A stretch of 64,000 nucleotides of DNA from Streptomyces xanthophaeus. Its GTDB lineage: Bacteria; Actinomycetota; Actinomycetes; Streptomycetales; Streptomycetaceae. The stretch is taken from assembly GCF_030440515.1 (NCBI RefSeq), contig NZ_CP076543.1, forward strand, positions 5,094,501 to 5,158,500. Direction: 5' to 3'. This document shows, piece by piece, positions 32,763-42,325 of this stretch. The first letter of the stretch is position 1, and each line of letters begins with the position of its first letter. Both the position numbers and the translations under genes were made by a program. Under the pieces are notes generated by a model, which had not been told where the DNA came from, searched no databases, and saw only the letters and a list, made by a program, of their open reading frames with translations.

Positions 32763-34247
32763 ATGACGGCCTCCCCTGGTGACGGCGAGCACGCGGCCCG
32801 CGAGGGCTACTACCCGGATCCGTCCATCCCGGGGTACATCCGCTACTGGAACGGAGCGGCCTGGGTACCGGGTACGAGCCGCCCTGCCCCGCAGCCGGAA
32901 CCTGCCCCGCAGGCCAGGCCCGTCGCCGCACCCCTCGCGCCCGCCGTCCGTGGCGGGCGGGCCCCGCGCGCGGACGAGACGGGGCCGGTGTTCCTCGACG
33001 AGACCTCCATGACCGAGGCGCTGCCGGAGCCCGCCCCCGCTCCCACCCCCACCCCCGCTCCTGTGGCCGAGGCGTTCGCCGAGCCCGTGGTGTGGCAGGC
33101 CGATCCCGTGCACCAGGCCGGCTTCGGCGGGCCCCGCGACCACCGGGTGTCGTGGGGCAGCGCGCCGGATCCGGAACCCGCCGCGCAGTCCGCCCAGCAG
33201 CCCGGACCGGAAGCCGAACCGGAACCCGAACCGGAACCGGAACCGTCCCCGCGGTCGGCGGGCATCTCCCTGGCCCGTACGGCGGCCGCCGCGGCGGCGC
33301 CCGCGGCGGCCCCCGCGAGACTTCCCGAGCAGGCCTCCGCTGGGATCCTGTCGGTGCGGTCCCCGGCCGCCCAGACCCCGGCCCAGACCCAGACCCCGGC
33401 TCCGGCTCCGGTTCCGGCCCCGGAGTGGCCCGACGCCCCCGGGGCCGGCGGGTCCGGGCTCACCTCCTCCTGGCCCGAGGCGGTCGCCCCCGCACCCGCG
33501 CCCACCCCGTCTCCGGCGCCCGCACCGTCCCGGCCGCGCCCCGCCGCGCCCGCCGCCCCGGCCGCCGACCGGCCCGAGGTGTGGGCACCGCGCCCCGCCG
33601 GAGTGCGCCCGAAGATCGCGGCGCGGCCCGAGGCGCCCGCCCCGGCGGAGCCCCAGCCCCAGCCGCAGCCCCGGAGCCGGGAGCCGCGCGGGCCCGAGGA
33701 GGCCCGCCCGGGCGGCTCCGACTCCCGCCCCGCGGGGGCCCGTACGCCCCGGGAAGTGTTCGAGCGGATGGCCGAGCGGGCCGTGCGCCCCGCCGGGCTG
33801 CCGCGCCGGGCCGTCGCCCGCGCCCTGGACTCCCTCGTCTACGCCGCCGTCGCGGTGGCCGTGGCCCGGCCCCTCCTCCCCGAGGCCACCGCCCATGTCG
33901 AGGCCAAGGTCGACGCCGCCCGGGCGAGCGGCCGCACCACCACCGTCTGGCTCCTCGACGGGACCATCGCCGGCCTCCTGGGCCTGGTCCTCGGCGCCGT
34001 CCTCCTCTTCGGGGTCCTCTACGAGGTGCTGCCCACCGCCCGTTGGGGCCGCACCCCGGGCAAGAAGCTGCTGGGCGTCCGGGTCCTGGCCACCGCCACC
34101 CTGCGCCCGCCCACCTTCGGCGCGGCCCTGCTCCGCTGGCTGCTGTACGCCTTCCTCGGCCTCCCGGGCAGCCTCTGGTGCCTCGTGGACCGCCCGCGCC
34201 GCCAGGCCTGGCACGACAAGGCGGCCCGTACGTACGTGGCCCGCTGA
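32763..34247 (+). CDS. RDD family membrane protein with DUF2510-like N-terminus
   Basis: 494 residues. The first ~45 residues form a DUF2510-like motif (GYYPDPSIPGYIRYWNGAAW). Residues ~45-340 are low-complexity Pro/Ala/Glu linker with EPEPEPEPEPS-type runs. The C-terminal ~150 residues are an RDD domain with three membrane helices (RRAVARALDSLVYAAVAVAV, TIAGLLGLVLGAVLLFGVLY, LLRWLLYAFLGLPGSLW), the family's WGRTPGKKLLGVRV turn and QAWHDKAARTYV. Family function is unsettled; a transporter role has been proposed. A second RDD gene follows 99 bases later. Confidence 0.87.
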   Translation: MTASPGDGEHAAREGYYPDPSIPGYIRYWNGAAWVPGTSRPAPQPEPAPQARPVAAPLAPAVRGGRAPRADETGPVFLDETSMTEALPEPAPAPTPTPAPVAEAFAEPVVWQADPVHQAGFGGPRDHRVSWGSAPDPEPAAQSAQQPGPEAEPEPEPEPEPSPRSAGISLARTAAAAAAPAAAPARLPEQASAGILSVRSPAAQTPAQTQTPAPAPVPAPEWPDAPGAGGSGLTSSWPEAVAPAPAPTPSPAPAPSRPRPAAPAAPAADRPEVWAPRPAGVRPKIAARPEAPAPAEPQPQPQPRSREPRGPEEARPGGSDSRPAGARTPREVFERMAERAVRPAGLPRRAVARALDSLVYAAVAVAVARPLLPEATAHVEAKVDAARASGRTTTVWLLDGTIAGLLGLVLGAVLLFGVLYEVLPTARWGRTPGKKLLGVRVLATATLRPPTFGAALLRWLLYAFLGLPGSLWCLVDRPRRQAWHDKAARTYVAR

Positions 34248-34346
34248 GGGCGCCCGCACGGCCCGGCCCCGCGCCCGGTCCCGCCCCTCCCCCCGAATGG
34301 ACGCGGTCCCGTTGCGAGGGTGTCGGAGCCGGGTTCGACTCGGGCC

Positions 34347-35135
34347 ATGAGTACCGACCAGCCGCCGGGCCAGCCGCCCGAGGACGACCCGTTCCTCAAG
34401 AAGCCTCAGGAACCGACGCCTCCGTCGGGCGGTTCGCCGTACGGCTCGCCGCCCCCCGGCAGCGGTGGTCCGCCCCCTCCGCCCGGAGGCCCGCCCGGAG
34501 GCCCGGGCGGCGGTGGGGGATACCCGCCCCCACCGCCCCCTCCGCCCGGAGGCCCGGGCGGGGGATATCCGCCCCCGCCGCCCCCGTACGGAGGCGGCGG
34601 CGGAGACCCGTACGGCGGGAGCGGCGGCTACGGCATGCCCGATCCGCTCGCCGGGATGCCCCCGCTCGCCGACTTCGGCAAGCGGCTCCTCGCGCGCATC
34701 ATCGACGTCGTGATCATCGCCATCCCGCTGGCCCTCATCCAGCTGGCCTTCGGCACGAGCCGCTACCGGTTCGACACCGACCAGGGCGAGGACTTCAGCG
34801 AGGTGGTCAGCAAGTCCTACAGCGGCAGCGGCCTGATCATGACCCTGATCTCGATCGTCGCGTACGTCGGCTACGACTGGTGGTTCACCAAGAAGAACGG
34901 CCGGACGGTCGGCAAGAGGGCGATGGGCCTGCGCGTCGCGATGCTCAACGACGGCAGCGTGCCGAACTCCAACGCCTCCCTGTCGCGCGCCGCCGTGCTC
35001 TGGCTGCCGACCCTGATCTGCTGCGCCTGCCTGTGGCCGATCGCGCTGGTCGTCTCGATCCTGGTCGACAAGCCGTACAAGCAGGGCCTGCACGACAAGG
35101 TCGCCAAGACCGTGGTGGTCCAGGCCACCGGCTAG
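34347..35135 (+). CDS. RDD family membrane protein with Pro/Gly-rich N-terminus
   Basis: 262 residues. Residues 1-~105 are Pro/Gly-rich (GGPPPPPGGPPGGPGGGG-type). The RDD domain follows with MPPLADFGKRLLARIIDVVI, two further helices, YDWWFTKKNGRTVGKRAMGL and the closing QGLHDKVAKTVVVQATG. Start ATG 34347. It lies in tandem with the preceding RDD gene but the two are only distantly alike in the RDD part. A strong terminator follows. Confidence 0.88.
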   Translation: MSTDQPPGQPPEDDPFLKKPQEPTPPSGGSPYGSPPPGSGGPPPPPGGPPGGPGGGGGYPPPPPPPPGGPGGGYPPPPPPYGGGGGDPYGGSGGYGMPDPLAGMPPLADFGKRLLARIIDVVIIAIPLALIQLAFGTSRYRFDTDQGEDFSEVVSKSYSGSGLIMTLISIVAYVGYDWWFTKKNGRTVGKRAMGLRVAMLNDGSVPNSNASLSRAAVLWLPTLICCACLWPIALVVSILVDKPYKQGLHDKVAKTVVVQATG

Positions 35136-35152
35136 ACGCAGACATGACGCAT

Positions 35153-35197
35153 CGCGACGCGGGCGGCCGTCCCTCCGGGGAGGCCGCCCGCGTCGCG
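35153..35197. terminator. terminator after the tandem RDD genes
   Basis: 16-bp perfect arms CGCGACGCGGGCGGCC and GGCCGCCCGCGTCGCG around a 13-base loop, between convergent genes. Confidence 0.85.
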
Positions 35198-35211
35198 TCG
35201 GGCGTCAACCG

Positions 35212-35526
35212 TCAGTGATGTACGGGGTGTTCGGCCGGTGCCGTCCGGGTCTCGGCCACCCGGCCGGCCCCTGTCGCGCCGTCCTGGGCCGTGGAGGCCG
35301 CGGAGGCTCCGGCGGCCGCGGAGGACCCCGTACGCGCCGCATGGCGGCCACGGCGCCGCGGGATGGGCACGGTGAGCGCGACGAGCAGACCCAGGGCGAG
35401 CGCGGCGGCGGAGATGACCGCGACGCCGAGCCCGGTGCTCGTCTGCGAGAGCAACAGCATGGCGATCGTCGACACGACGACCGTGGCGGACCCGTACGCG
35501 AGCTGTGCGGCAGTCGGACGCGGCAT
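35212..35526 (-). CDS. small membrane protein, function unknown
   Basis: 104 residues with two adjacent predicted membrane helices (AYGSATVVVSTIAMLLL and VAVISAAALALGLLVALTV), a basic RRRGRHAA stop-transfer segment and an Ala/Thr-rich cytoplasmic tail ending in HPVHH. ATG 35526 (MPRPTAAQL) has GAGGAC 11 bases upstream; an upstream in-frame start at 35568 is possible. I do not recognise the family. Confidence 0.7.
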   Translation of the reverse strand: MPRPTAAQLAYGSATVVVSTIAMLLLSQTSTGLGVAVISAAALALGLLVALTVPIPRRRGRHAARTGSSAAAGASAASTAQDGATGAGRVAETRTAPAEHPVHH

Positions 35527-35941
35527 GGCGATATCCGTCCTCGGTGAGGGGAGGGGGAGTCGGCTCAACCAGTTCGCGCGTCAAGTGACTCTATGACGGG
35601 AGATGCCCGAGTCGGACCGCCGGTAAGCGTGACCTAACACACGGTGCCGGAGCACAGGGGGCGCACGGGATCATTTTCCGGGCGACGGCAGAGGGAGAAA
35701 GGGGGACGGGACGGACCTCTCGCGGGGGCGGGAAGGGCCCTTCGCCCCGTATGGCTGCGGATCGTCCGGATAGCGGAACTCCCTGACCGCATAGTGCAGT
35801 TGTAAGGGTCAAGTCAAGGTCTGTCTTTTCTCGCTTCCCTCCGGTCAAATGTCGTCACTTGAGACGCGCGCCGCGCGGAACCCCCCGCTCCTATGGAGAA
35901 GTTCCGACCAACGTTGCGGCCGCGGGAGGGGAACACATCAA
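35527..35941. other. gap upstream of the M6 metalloprotease gene
   Basis: 415 bases with no supportable gene. The portion 35760-35850 is A/T-richer (tagtgcagttgtaagggtcaagtcaagg) and probably contains the protease promoter. GGGAGGGGAAC ahead of the GTG is the ribosome-binding site. Confidence 0.5.
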
Positions 35942-38353
35942 GTGACCAGCAATTCCGCCAGACGGCGTGCGATACGTGCTGCCGCCGTCACCGTGACCAT
36001 GGCCGCTTGTGCGACAAGCGCCACCTTCTTCACCGTCACCGCGGCTCAGGCCGAGGGTAAGGCTCCGGCCGCCCCTGCGGCCGACCGGCAGGACCCGACG
36101 TCGCCTTCCAAGGTCGTCGAGCACGACCTCAAGGGCCCGTTCAGCGACCAGCAGGCCAAGCAGCGCGCTGCCGCCCTGGACCAGGTCCTGACCGGCAAGA
36201 AGGGCGTCGAGCAGCGCGGCGCCTCCAAGGTCGTCAAGCTGGACGACAAGAAGTACGTCGAGCTCGGCCGCGAGAAGACCGACAAGATCTTCACGATCCT
36301 CGTCGAGTTCGGCGACCAGGTCGACAACACCACCATGTTCGACCCGGACGGCCCGGGCCCCAAGCCCGAGGTCCCCAAGTACGGCGGTACCCCCGGTCCG
36401 CTGCACAACACGATCGCCCAGCCGGACCGCGCCAAGGACAACAGCACCGCCTGGCGCAAGGACTTCAGCCGTCAGTACTTCCAGGACCTGTACTTCGCCA
36501 CGGGCCAGGGCAAGGACTCGCTGAAGACCTACTACGAGAAGACCTCCTCGGGCCGTTACTCGGTCGAGGGCGAGGTCGCCGACTGGGTCAAGGTCCCGTA
36601 CAACGAGGGCCGTTACGGCTCCAACTACTGCGGCCAGACCAACTGCTCCAACGTGTGGGACACCGTCAAGGACGGCGTCACCGCATGGTCGGAGGCCCAG
36701 AAGAAGGCCGGCAAGACCGACGCGCAGATCAAGGCGCAGCTGTCCCAGTACGACCAGTGGGACCGCTACGACTTCGACAACGACGGCAACTTCAACGAGC
36801 CCGACGGCTACATCGACCACTTCCAGATCGTCCACGCGGGCGAGGACGAGTCGGCCGGTGGCGGCGTTCAGGGCACGACCGCGCTGTGGGCGCACCGCTG
36901 GTACGCCTACGGCACCGCGGCGGGCAAGACCGGCCCGGACAACAACAAGGCCGGCGGTACCCAGATCGGCAACACCGGCATCTGGGTCGGCGACTACACG
37001 ATGCAGCCCGAGAACGGCGGCCTCGGTGTCTTCGCGCACGAGTACGGTCACGACCTCGGTCTGCCGGACCTCTACGACACCACCGGTGGCGGCGACAACA
37101 GCGTCGGCTTCTGGTCCCTGATGTCGGCCGGTTCCTGGCTCGGCAAGGGCCAGGACTCCATCGGCGACCTCCCGGGCGACATGACCGCCTGGGACAAGCT
37201 CCAGCTGGGCTGGCTGAACTACGACACGGCCAAGGCCGCGACGAAGTCCACCCACAAGCTGGGTGTGTCGGCGTTCAACACCAAGGACAAGCAGGCGCTG
37301 GTCGTCGAGCTGCCGAAGAAGCAGGTCAAGACCGAGGTCGTCAAGCCGGCCGAGGGCTCCACCCAGTGGTGGAGCAACATGGGTGACGACCTCAAGAACA
37401 CCCTGACCCGCTCGGTCGACCTGACGGGCAAGAAGTCCGCCGCCCTGTCCCTCAAGGGCTGGTGGGACATCGAGGCCGACTACGACTACCTCTACACCGA
37501 GGTGTCCACGGACGGCGGCGCCACCTGGACCGCGCTGGCCGGCACCGCCGACGGCACGGCCCTCCCGGCCGACGCCTCCGGCAGCCCGTCGCTCACCGGT
37601 GTCTCGGGTGCCTGGAAGAACCTGAACTTCCCGCTCGACGCCTACGCGGGCAAGAAGGTCGACCTCCGCTTCCGCTACCAGACGGACGGCGGCGCGGGCG
37701 GCAAGGGCTTCACGGCCGATGCCATCACCCTCACCGCCGACGGCTCCGCGCTGTTCACCGACGGCGCCGAGAACGGCGACAACGGCTGGACCGGCAAGGG
37801 CTTCTCGCGCATCGGCGCCGACTTCTCCAAGGAGTACGCGCAGCGCTACATCGCCGAGAACCGCCGCTACGTCTCGTACGACTCCACCCTCAAGGTGGGC
37901 CCGTACAACTTCGGCTTCGGCAACACCAAGCCGGACTGGGTCGAGCACTACCCGTACCAGGACGGTCTGCTCATCTGGCAGTGGGACACCAGCCAGAAGG
38001 ACAACAACACCAGCGTCCACCCGGGCCAGGGCCTGATCCTGCCGATCGACGCCAACGCCAAGCCCATGAAGTGGGCGGACGGCACCCTGCTGCGCAACAA
38101 GATCCAGCCGTACGACGCCACCTTCAGCGCGTACTCGACGGATGCGTTCACGCTGCACAAGAACGGCGAGTCGCTGTTCCTGAAGCCGAAGCCCGCGAAC
38201 CTGGTCTTCGACGACCACAAGGGCAAGTACTACTACGACGAGAACCCGACCGGATCGGTGAAGGTCACTGACACCAACACCAAGATCAAGATCCTGAAGG
38301 AGACCTACGACGGTGAGGTCATGACCATCGAGGTCGGCCCCTCCTCGAAGTAA
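35942..38353 (+). CDS. secreted M6 family metalloprotease (immune inhibitor A type)
   Basis: 803 residues. A long basic signal peptide (RRRAIRAAAVTVTMAACATS ... AQA, cleavage near residue 39) is followed by a propeptide, then the M6 catalytic domain with zinc motif HEYGH at 366-370 (FAHEYGHDLGLPDLYD) and a downstream SAGSWLGKG segment typical of InhA peptidases. DFDNDGNFNEPDG (~residue 278) looks like a calcium loop. The C-terminal half has two beta-sandwich/MAM-like domains (WWDIEADYDYLYTEVSTDGG; DGAENGDNGWTGKG). GTG start 35942 with GGGAGGGGAAC upstream. It is probably an extracellular degradative protease; an upstream extension to 35849 would disrupt the signal peptide. Confidence 0.92.
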   Translation: MTSNSARRRAIRAAAVTVTMAACATSATFFTVTAAQAEGKAPAAPAADRQDPTSPSKVVEHDLKGPFSDQQAKQRAAALDQVLTGKKGVEQRGASKVVKLDDKKYVELGREKTDKIFTILVEFGDQVDNTTMFDPDGPGPKPEVPKYGGTPGPLHNTIAQPDRAKDNSTAWRKDFSRQYFQDLYFATGQGKDSLKTYYEKTSSGRYSVEGEVADWVKVPYNEGRYGSNYCGQTNCSNVWDTVKDGVTAWSEAQKKAGKTDAQIKAQLSQYDQWDRYDFDNDGNFNEPDGYIDHFQIVHAGEDESAGGGVQGTTALWAHRWYAYGTAAGKTGPDNNKAGGTQIGNTGIWVGDYTMQPENGGLGVFAHEYGHDLGLPDLYDTTGGGDNSVGFWSLMSAGSWLGKGQDSIGDLPGDMTAWDKLQLGWLNYDTAKAATKSTHKLGVSAFNTKDKQALVVELPKKQVKTEVVKPAEGSTQWWSNMGDDLKNTLTRSVDLTGKKSAALSLKGWWDIEADYDYLYTEVSTDGGATWTALAGTADGTALPADASGSPSLTGVSGAWKNLNFPLDAYAGKKVDLRFRYQTDGGAGGKGFTADAITLTADGSALFTDGAENGDNGWTGKGFSRIGADFSKEYAQRYIAENRRYVSYDSTLKVGPYNFGFGNTKPDWVEHYPYQDGLLIWQWDTSQKDNNTSVHPGQGLILPIDANAKPMKWADGTLLRNKIQPYDATFSAYSTDAFTLHKNGESLFLKPKPANLVFDDHKGKYYYDENPTGSVKVTDTNTKIKILKETYDGEVMTIEVGPSSK

Positions 38354-38379
38354 CTCGTTAAAACCGCAGGTCAAAGCAT

Positions 38380-38415
38380 GATCGGCCGTCGCCCTCTAGC
38401 GGGCGGCGGCCGATC
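38380..38415 (+). terminator. M6 protease terminator
   Basis: 15-bp arms GATCGGCCGTCGCCC and GGGCGGCGGCCGATC (one G-T) with a 6-base loop, 27 bases after the stop. Confidence 0.8.
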
Positions 38416-38465
38416 GCGTTTAGATGCCCGGTACGAGTTTCTTATTGACGGGGGAGATGACAGCG

Positions 38466-38768
38466 ATGCCAGGCGGCGGTTTCGTGAGATTGCCGGGTGG
38501 CAGTGTGGTGGTTGCGCTCACACTGCCGAGGCCGACCGGTGAAGGTGGAAATGTCCGGGTGCTGGTGCACGCCGCGAACCGGGCCCGCGCCCTGACCAGG
38601 CTGCGGAACCTCGGCATGCGGGCCGTGTACCTGCGGGGCAACGCGCACCCGCCGACCCCGGACGAGGTCACGGCCGTCCTGCACCATCCGGACGGCCTGC
38701 TGTGGCGCGGGGCCCCGGACCGGGCGCAGGAGCTCTGGCACCCCATCCGGGCCCTGCTGGGCACCTAG
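38466..38768 (+). CDS. hypothetical protein
   Basis: 100 residues, no family recognised. Sequence runs MPGGGFVRLPGGSVVVALTL, then NRARALTRLRNLGMRAVYLR and a C-terminal part with two Trp (GLLWRGAPD, ELWHPIRALLG). It looks like a small soluble alpha/beta protein. The ATG at 38466 has GGGGGAG nine bases upstream; ATGs at 38457 and 38424 are in frame but less well spaced. It is convergent with pncA. Confidence 0.6.
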   Translation: MPGGGFVRLPGGSVVVALTLPRPTGEGGNVRVLVHAANRARALTRLRNLGMRAVYLRGNAHPPTPDEVTAVLHHPDGLLWRGAPDRAQELWHPIRALLGT

Positions 38769-38783
38769 GTCGTCTCTGGGAGC

Positions 38784-39389
38784 CTAGGGCGCGTCCTGGC
38801 CGGCCTGGCCGCCGACGAGGGTCACACCGGCCGCACGGAGCTCGTCCAGGGCCCGTGCGGTCGTGTGCGGGGCCACGGCGGCGGTGAGGTCCAGCAGGAC
38901 GCGGGCGGTGAAGCCGGCGCGGGAGGCGTCGAGGGCGGTGGCCTTCACGCAGTGGTCGGTGGCGATCCCGACCACGTCCACCTCGGTGACGTGCCGGTCC
39001 CGCAGCCACTGGCCGAGCGTCGTCCCGTTCTCGTCGGCGCCCTCGAAACCGCTGTAGGCGGCCTCGTACGCGCCCTTGTCGAAGACGGCGGAGACGGCTC
39101 CCGAGGCCACGGCGGGGGCGAAGTTCGGGTGGAAGCCCACGCCCTCGGTCCCGGCGACGCAGTGCACGGGCCAGGAGGTCTCGTAGTCAGGCTCGGCCGG
39201 CGGGTGCGCGAAGTGCGACCCGGGGTCGACGTGGTGGTCGCGGGTGGCGACGACGTGCCGGTACGCGGGCGTGGCCTGGCCGATGTACTCGGTGACGGCG
39301 GCGGCGACGTCGGCTCCGCCGGTGACCGCGAGGCTGCCGCCCTCGCAGAAGTCGTTCTGTACGTCGACGACGATCAGTGCGCGGTGCAT
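38784..39389 (-). CDS. pncA: nicotinamidase (isochorismatase fold)
   Basis: 201-residue hydrolase converting nicotinamide to nicotinic acid in NAD salvage. Catalytic Asp in [10 protein letters not shown] (residue 9), metal ligands around [12 protein letters not shown], the lysine region [16 protein letters not shown] and nucleophilic Cys in [15 protein letters not shown] are all present. ATG start 39389. The next same-strand gene upstream is pncB, which uses its product, so the two form a salvage pair, though a repeat-rich 265-base gap separates them. Confidence 0.94.
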   Translation of the reverse strand: MHRALIVVDVQNDFCEGGSLAVTGGADVAAAVTEYIGQATPAYRHVVATRDHHVDPGSHFAHPPAEPDYETSWPVHCVAGTEGVGFHPNFAPAVASGAVSAVFDKGAYEAAYSGFEGADENGTTLGQWLRDRHVTEVDVVGIATDHCVKATALDASRAGFTARVLLDLTAAVAPHTTARALDELRAAGVTLVGGQAGQDAP

Positions 39390-39497
39390 TTCGCGTGCCC
39401 TTCGGCTTGATGGTGTGCTGCGGCGGGCCCTGCGGGGGCTCTTCCCCTACCCCGCCCCTTCCCGCTGTGCTGTACGGCGGCTGCGCCGCGTGGGGGC

Positions 39498-39640
39498 TCT
39501 GCCCCCGGACCCCCGGGCCTCAAACGCCGGCGGGGCCGGCATTGCCCTGCGGGCGACCCGAGCGGCGCCGGGCAGGCGGCCACGGCGCCGATTCAGCCCC
39601 GCCGGTGTTCGAGGCGCGGGGTCCGGGGCAGGCCCCGGCG
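39498..39640. repeat. long imperfect inverted repeat of the CCTCAAACGCCGGCG family
   Basis: Left arm (GGGGGCTCTGCCCCCGGACC... then CCTCAAACGCCGGCG) and right arm (CAGCCCCGCCGGTGTTCGAGG ... GGGGCAGG) pair over roughly 40 bp with several mismatches around a 55-base centre. It lies between pncB and pncA. It could terminate pncB transcripts or act as an mRNA hairpin in a pncB-pncA message. Confidence 0.65.
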
Positions 39641-39654
39641 CCGGACCCGCAGGG

Positions 39655-40983
39655 TCAGACGTACTCCGTCGGGATCACGGCCTCGCCCCGCGACAGCTGC
39701 GTCGCGGACATCGGCAGGCTCGCGCGTGCGGCGCGGTGGCGGTCCCGCGCGGCCTCCAGCGGCTCGCGGGCGACCACCTCGCCGGCCTTGACCAGCTGGG
39801 TCAGGAGCTGGTGGTCGGCCAGGGCGGCGGGGACGGGCCCCACGCCGATCACCTCCGCCTCCGCGACGCCGTCGGCGTCCTGGCGGCGGGCCGCCCACTT
39901 GCGGCCGCCGATGGAGGTCTTGCCCCCCGTGGACTTCTTGGCCACCGGGGCCAGCGCCGCCTTCGGGTCCGCCGAGGTGGCCCGTGCCACCAGCTTGTAG
40001 ACCATCGAGCACGTCGGGTGCCCGCTGCCGGTCACCAGCTGGGTGCCCACGCCGTACGCGTCCACCGGAGCCGCCGCCAGCGAGGCGATGGCGTACTCGT
40101 CGAGGTCCGAGGTGACCACGATCTTCGTCGAGGTCGCGCCGAGCTCGTCGAGCTGCTGCCGCACCCGGTGCGCCACCAGCAGCAGGTCTCCGGAGTCGAT
40201 CCGGACCGCGCCCAGGTCGGTGCCCGCCACCTCGACGGCGGTACGGACGGCCTCGGCCACGTCGTACGTGTCCACCAGCAGGGTGGTGCCCCGCCCCAGC
40301 GAGTCCACCTGCGCCGTGAAGGCGTCCCGCTCGCTGTCGTGGACCAGGGTGAAGGCGTGCGCGCTCGTGCCGACCGTCGGGATGCCGTACCGGAATCCGG
40401 CCGCGAGGTCCGAGGTCGAGGTGAAGCCGCCGACGTACGCGGCCCGCGACGCGGCGACGGCCGCCAGCTCGTGCGTGCGCCGGGCGCCCATCTCGATCAG
40501 CGGGCGGCCGCCGGCCGCCGAGGACATCCGGGAGGCGGCCGCGGCGATCGCCGAGTCGTGGTTCAGGATCGACAGGATCACGGTCTCCAGCAGCACGCAC
40601 TCGGCGAAGCTGCCCTCCACCCGCAGGACGGGGGAGCCGGGGAAGTAGACCTCTCCCTCCTGGTAGCCCCAGATGTCGCCGGAGAAGCGGTAGGAGGCCA
40701 GCCAGTCCAGCGTCCGCATGTCGACGACGGCCCGCTCGCGCAGGAATTCCAGCACCGCGCCGTCGAAGCGGAAGTTCTCCACCGCGTCCAGCACCCGCCC
40801 GGTTCCGGCGATCACCCCGTAGCGGCGCCCCTCGGGCAGCCGCCGGGTGAACACCTCGAAGACCGAGCGTCGGTCGGCGGTGCCGTTGGCCAGTGCGGCC
40901 TGCAGCATCGTGAGCTCGTAATGGTCCGTGAAGAGCGCTGTCGACGGCACGTCCACCGGCAGGCCCAGGTCCGCAGGGTTCAT
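39655..40983 (-). CDS. pncB: nicotinate phosphoribosyltransferase
   Basis: 442-residue enzyme forming nicotinate mononucleotide from nicotinate and PRPP in the Preiss-Handler branch of NAD salvage. Features: [18 protein letters not shown] at the N-terminus, the [10 protein letters not shown] and [17 protein letters not shown] phosphate-binding segment, [14 protein letters not shown] and [14 protein letters not shown]. Start ATG 40983 ([11 protein letters not shown]); much longer open sequence upstream is non-conserved. It is divergent from clpS, as is usual in streptomycetes. Confidence 0.94.
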   Translation of the reverse strand: MNPADLGLPVDVPSTALFTDHYELTMLQAALANGTADRRSVFEVFTRRLPEGRRYGVIAGTGRVLDAVENFRFDGAVLEFLRERAVVDMRTLDWLASYRFSGDIWGYQEGEVYFPGSPVLRVEGSFAECVLLETVILSILNHDSAIAAAASRMSSAAGGRPLIEMGARRTHELAAVAASRAAYVGGFTSTSDLAAGFRYGIPTVGTSAHAFTLVHDSERDAFTAQVDSLGRGTTLLVDTYDVAEAVRTAVEVAGTDLGAVRIDSGDLLLVAHRVRQQLDELGATSTKIVVTSDLDEYAIASLAAAPVDAYGVGTQLVTGSGHPTCSMVYKLVARATSADPKAALAPVAKKSTGGKTSIGGRKWAARRQDADGVAEAEVIGVGPVPAALADHQLLTQLVKAGEVVAREPLEAARDRHRAARASLPMSATQLSRGEAVIPTEYV

Positions 40984-41091
40984 GGCTGGGATGCTAGCGC
41001 ACATTTCGTCAAAGTGACGAGATGTAGGCGGGGATTGCCGAACCGGGCCGTACGGCCCCTGTTTGGGCGTGGGCGCGGTCGAGGTGGCAGC

Positions 41092-41405
41092 ATGGGACGA
41101 GTGAGTGTTGCTCCCGTTGAGATCGAACGCACCGAATCCGCCGAAGAGACCTTCGCGGTCCCCGAACCCGACGTCCCCTGGGTGACCCTGGTGCACAACG
41201 ACCCGGTCAACCTCATGAGCTACGTGGCGTACGTGTTCCAGGCGTACTTCGGCTACTCGAAGGACGTGGCGCACAAGCTGATGCTCGACGTCCATCACAA
41301 GGGCGGGCGGTCGTCTCGAGCGGCACCCGCGAGGAAATGGAGCGCGACGTGCAGGCCATGCACGGCTACGGCCTGTGGGCGACCCTTTCGCAGGACCGCA
41401 CCTGA
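41092..41405 (+). pseudogene. clpS: ClpS adaptor, frameshifted
   Basis: ClpS delivers N-degron substrates to the Clp ATPase. The first frame gives a normal N-terminus and core: [44 protein letters not shown]. At about 41311-41316 one base is missing (GGGCGGGCGG where family coding needs GGGCCGGGCGG). Reading continues correctly only in the next frame: [32 protein letters not shown], then TGA at 41403. As given, the product would lose the C-terminal third. The TGA overlaps the ATG of the DUF2017 gene. An assembly error is a strong alternative because the rest is intact. Confidence 0.88.
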
Positions 41406-42007
41406 TGGGCGGCACCTTCGAGTCCCTGAAGGGCGGCGGCGCCTCCATCGCGCTCGACGAGATCGAGATCTCGATCCTGCGCTCCCTGGCCGTCCAGCTG
41501 CTGGAGCTGATCGGCCCCGGCGAGCCGGAGCCCGCCGAGGACGCCGACCCGCTCGCCGCGCTGTTCGCCGAGGGCCCCTCCGAGCCCCCGTCCGACCCGG
41601 CGCTGGCCCGGCTCTTCCCCGACGCGTACGGGGCCCCCGACGGGGCCGGCGACAAGGGCGTGGCCCCCGAGGAGCTCGCGGCCCGCTCCGCGGAGTTCCG
41701 CCGCTTCACCGAGAACGACCTGCGCGCCCGCAAGCGCGAGGACGCGCTGGCGGTCGTACGCAGCCTGGACGGGCTCACCCCGTCCGGCGACGGTGCGGCG
41801 GTGCTGGAGCTGTCCGGCGAGCTGCCGCTGCGCTGGCTCGGCGCGCTCAACGACCTGCGCCTGACCATCGCGGCCCGCCTCGACATCACCGAGGACGACG
41901 AGAGCGCGATGCTGTTCCGGCTGCCGGACGAGGACCCGCGCAAGCCCATGGTGATGGCCTACCTCTGGCTCGGCGGTCTCCAGGAAACCTTGATCGAAAC
42001 CCTCTGA
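41405..42007 (+). CDS. DUF2017 domain protein
   Basis: 200-residue actinobacterial protein that accompanies clpS; function unknown. Family features: [69 protein letters not shown] and [15 protein letters not shown]. The ATG at 41405 overlaps the clpS stop (TGATG), so its translation normally depends on ribosomes finishing clpS; with the frameshift the coupling would be lost. A perfect 14-bp hairpin follows. Confidence 0.9.
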   Translation: MGGTFESLKGGGASIALDEIEISILRSLAVQLLELIGPGEPEPAEDADPLAALFAEGPSEPPSDPALARLFPDAYGAPDGAGDKGVAPEELAARSAEFRRFTENDLRARKREDALAVVRSLDGLTPSGDGAAVLELSGELPLRWLGALNDLRLTIAARLDITEDDESAMLFRLPDEDPRKPMVMAYLWLGGLQETLIETL

Positions 42008-42325
42008 GAATCCTCAAACCGGAACACCGTTCGCTCAGCGGACGCTCAAATCCGGATAACGATCAGATCACCGCCATGCGGTGATCTGATCCATTTCTCT
42101 GCCTTTGGGGCGATTTTTTGATGCCCTGCGCCACATTTCTCCCCCTCGGGCGGCCGTAAGCACGTGATAAATCTTCACGATCGCCGACGGGACGCCACCC
42201 ATGTCTCCCGGCTCGCTTGGACCGGCTGACCGCCGGCGTGCAACTCCATCCGTATCCGGGGGGATCGAGGACCCGATCCGCAGCCAATGAAGGCGCGGGT
42301 CGGCGTGGAGAAAGGCGCACCAGAC
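42008..42325. other. gap between DUF2017 and the amino-acid permease gene
   Basis: 318 bases without a gene. It holds the 42061 hairpin, then an A/T-richer stretch (tttttgatgccctgcgccacatttc and cacgtgataaatcttcacgatc near 42110-42185) likely to contain the permease promoter. Confidence 0.5.
42061..42091 (+). terminator. terminator after the clpS-DUF2017 operon
   Basis: Perfect 14-bp arms GATCAGATCACCGC and GCGGTGATCTGATC with only CAT as loop, 53 bases after the stop, followed by CATTTCTC. Confidence 0.85.
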
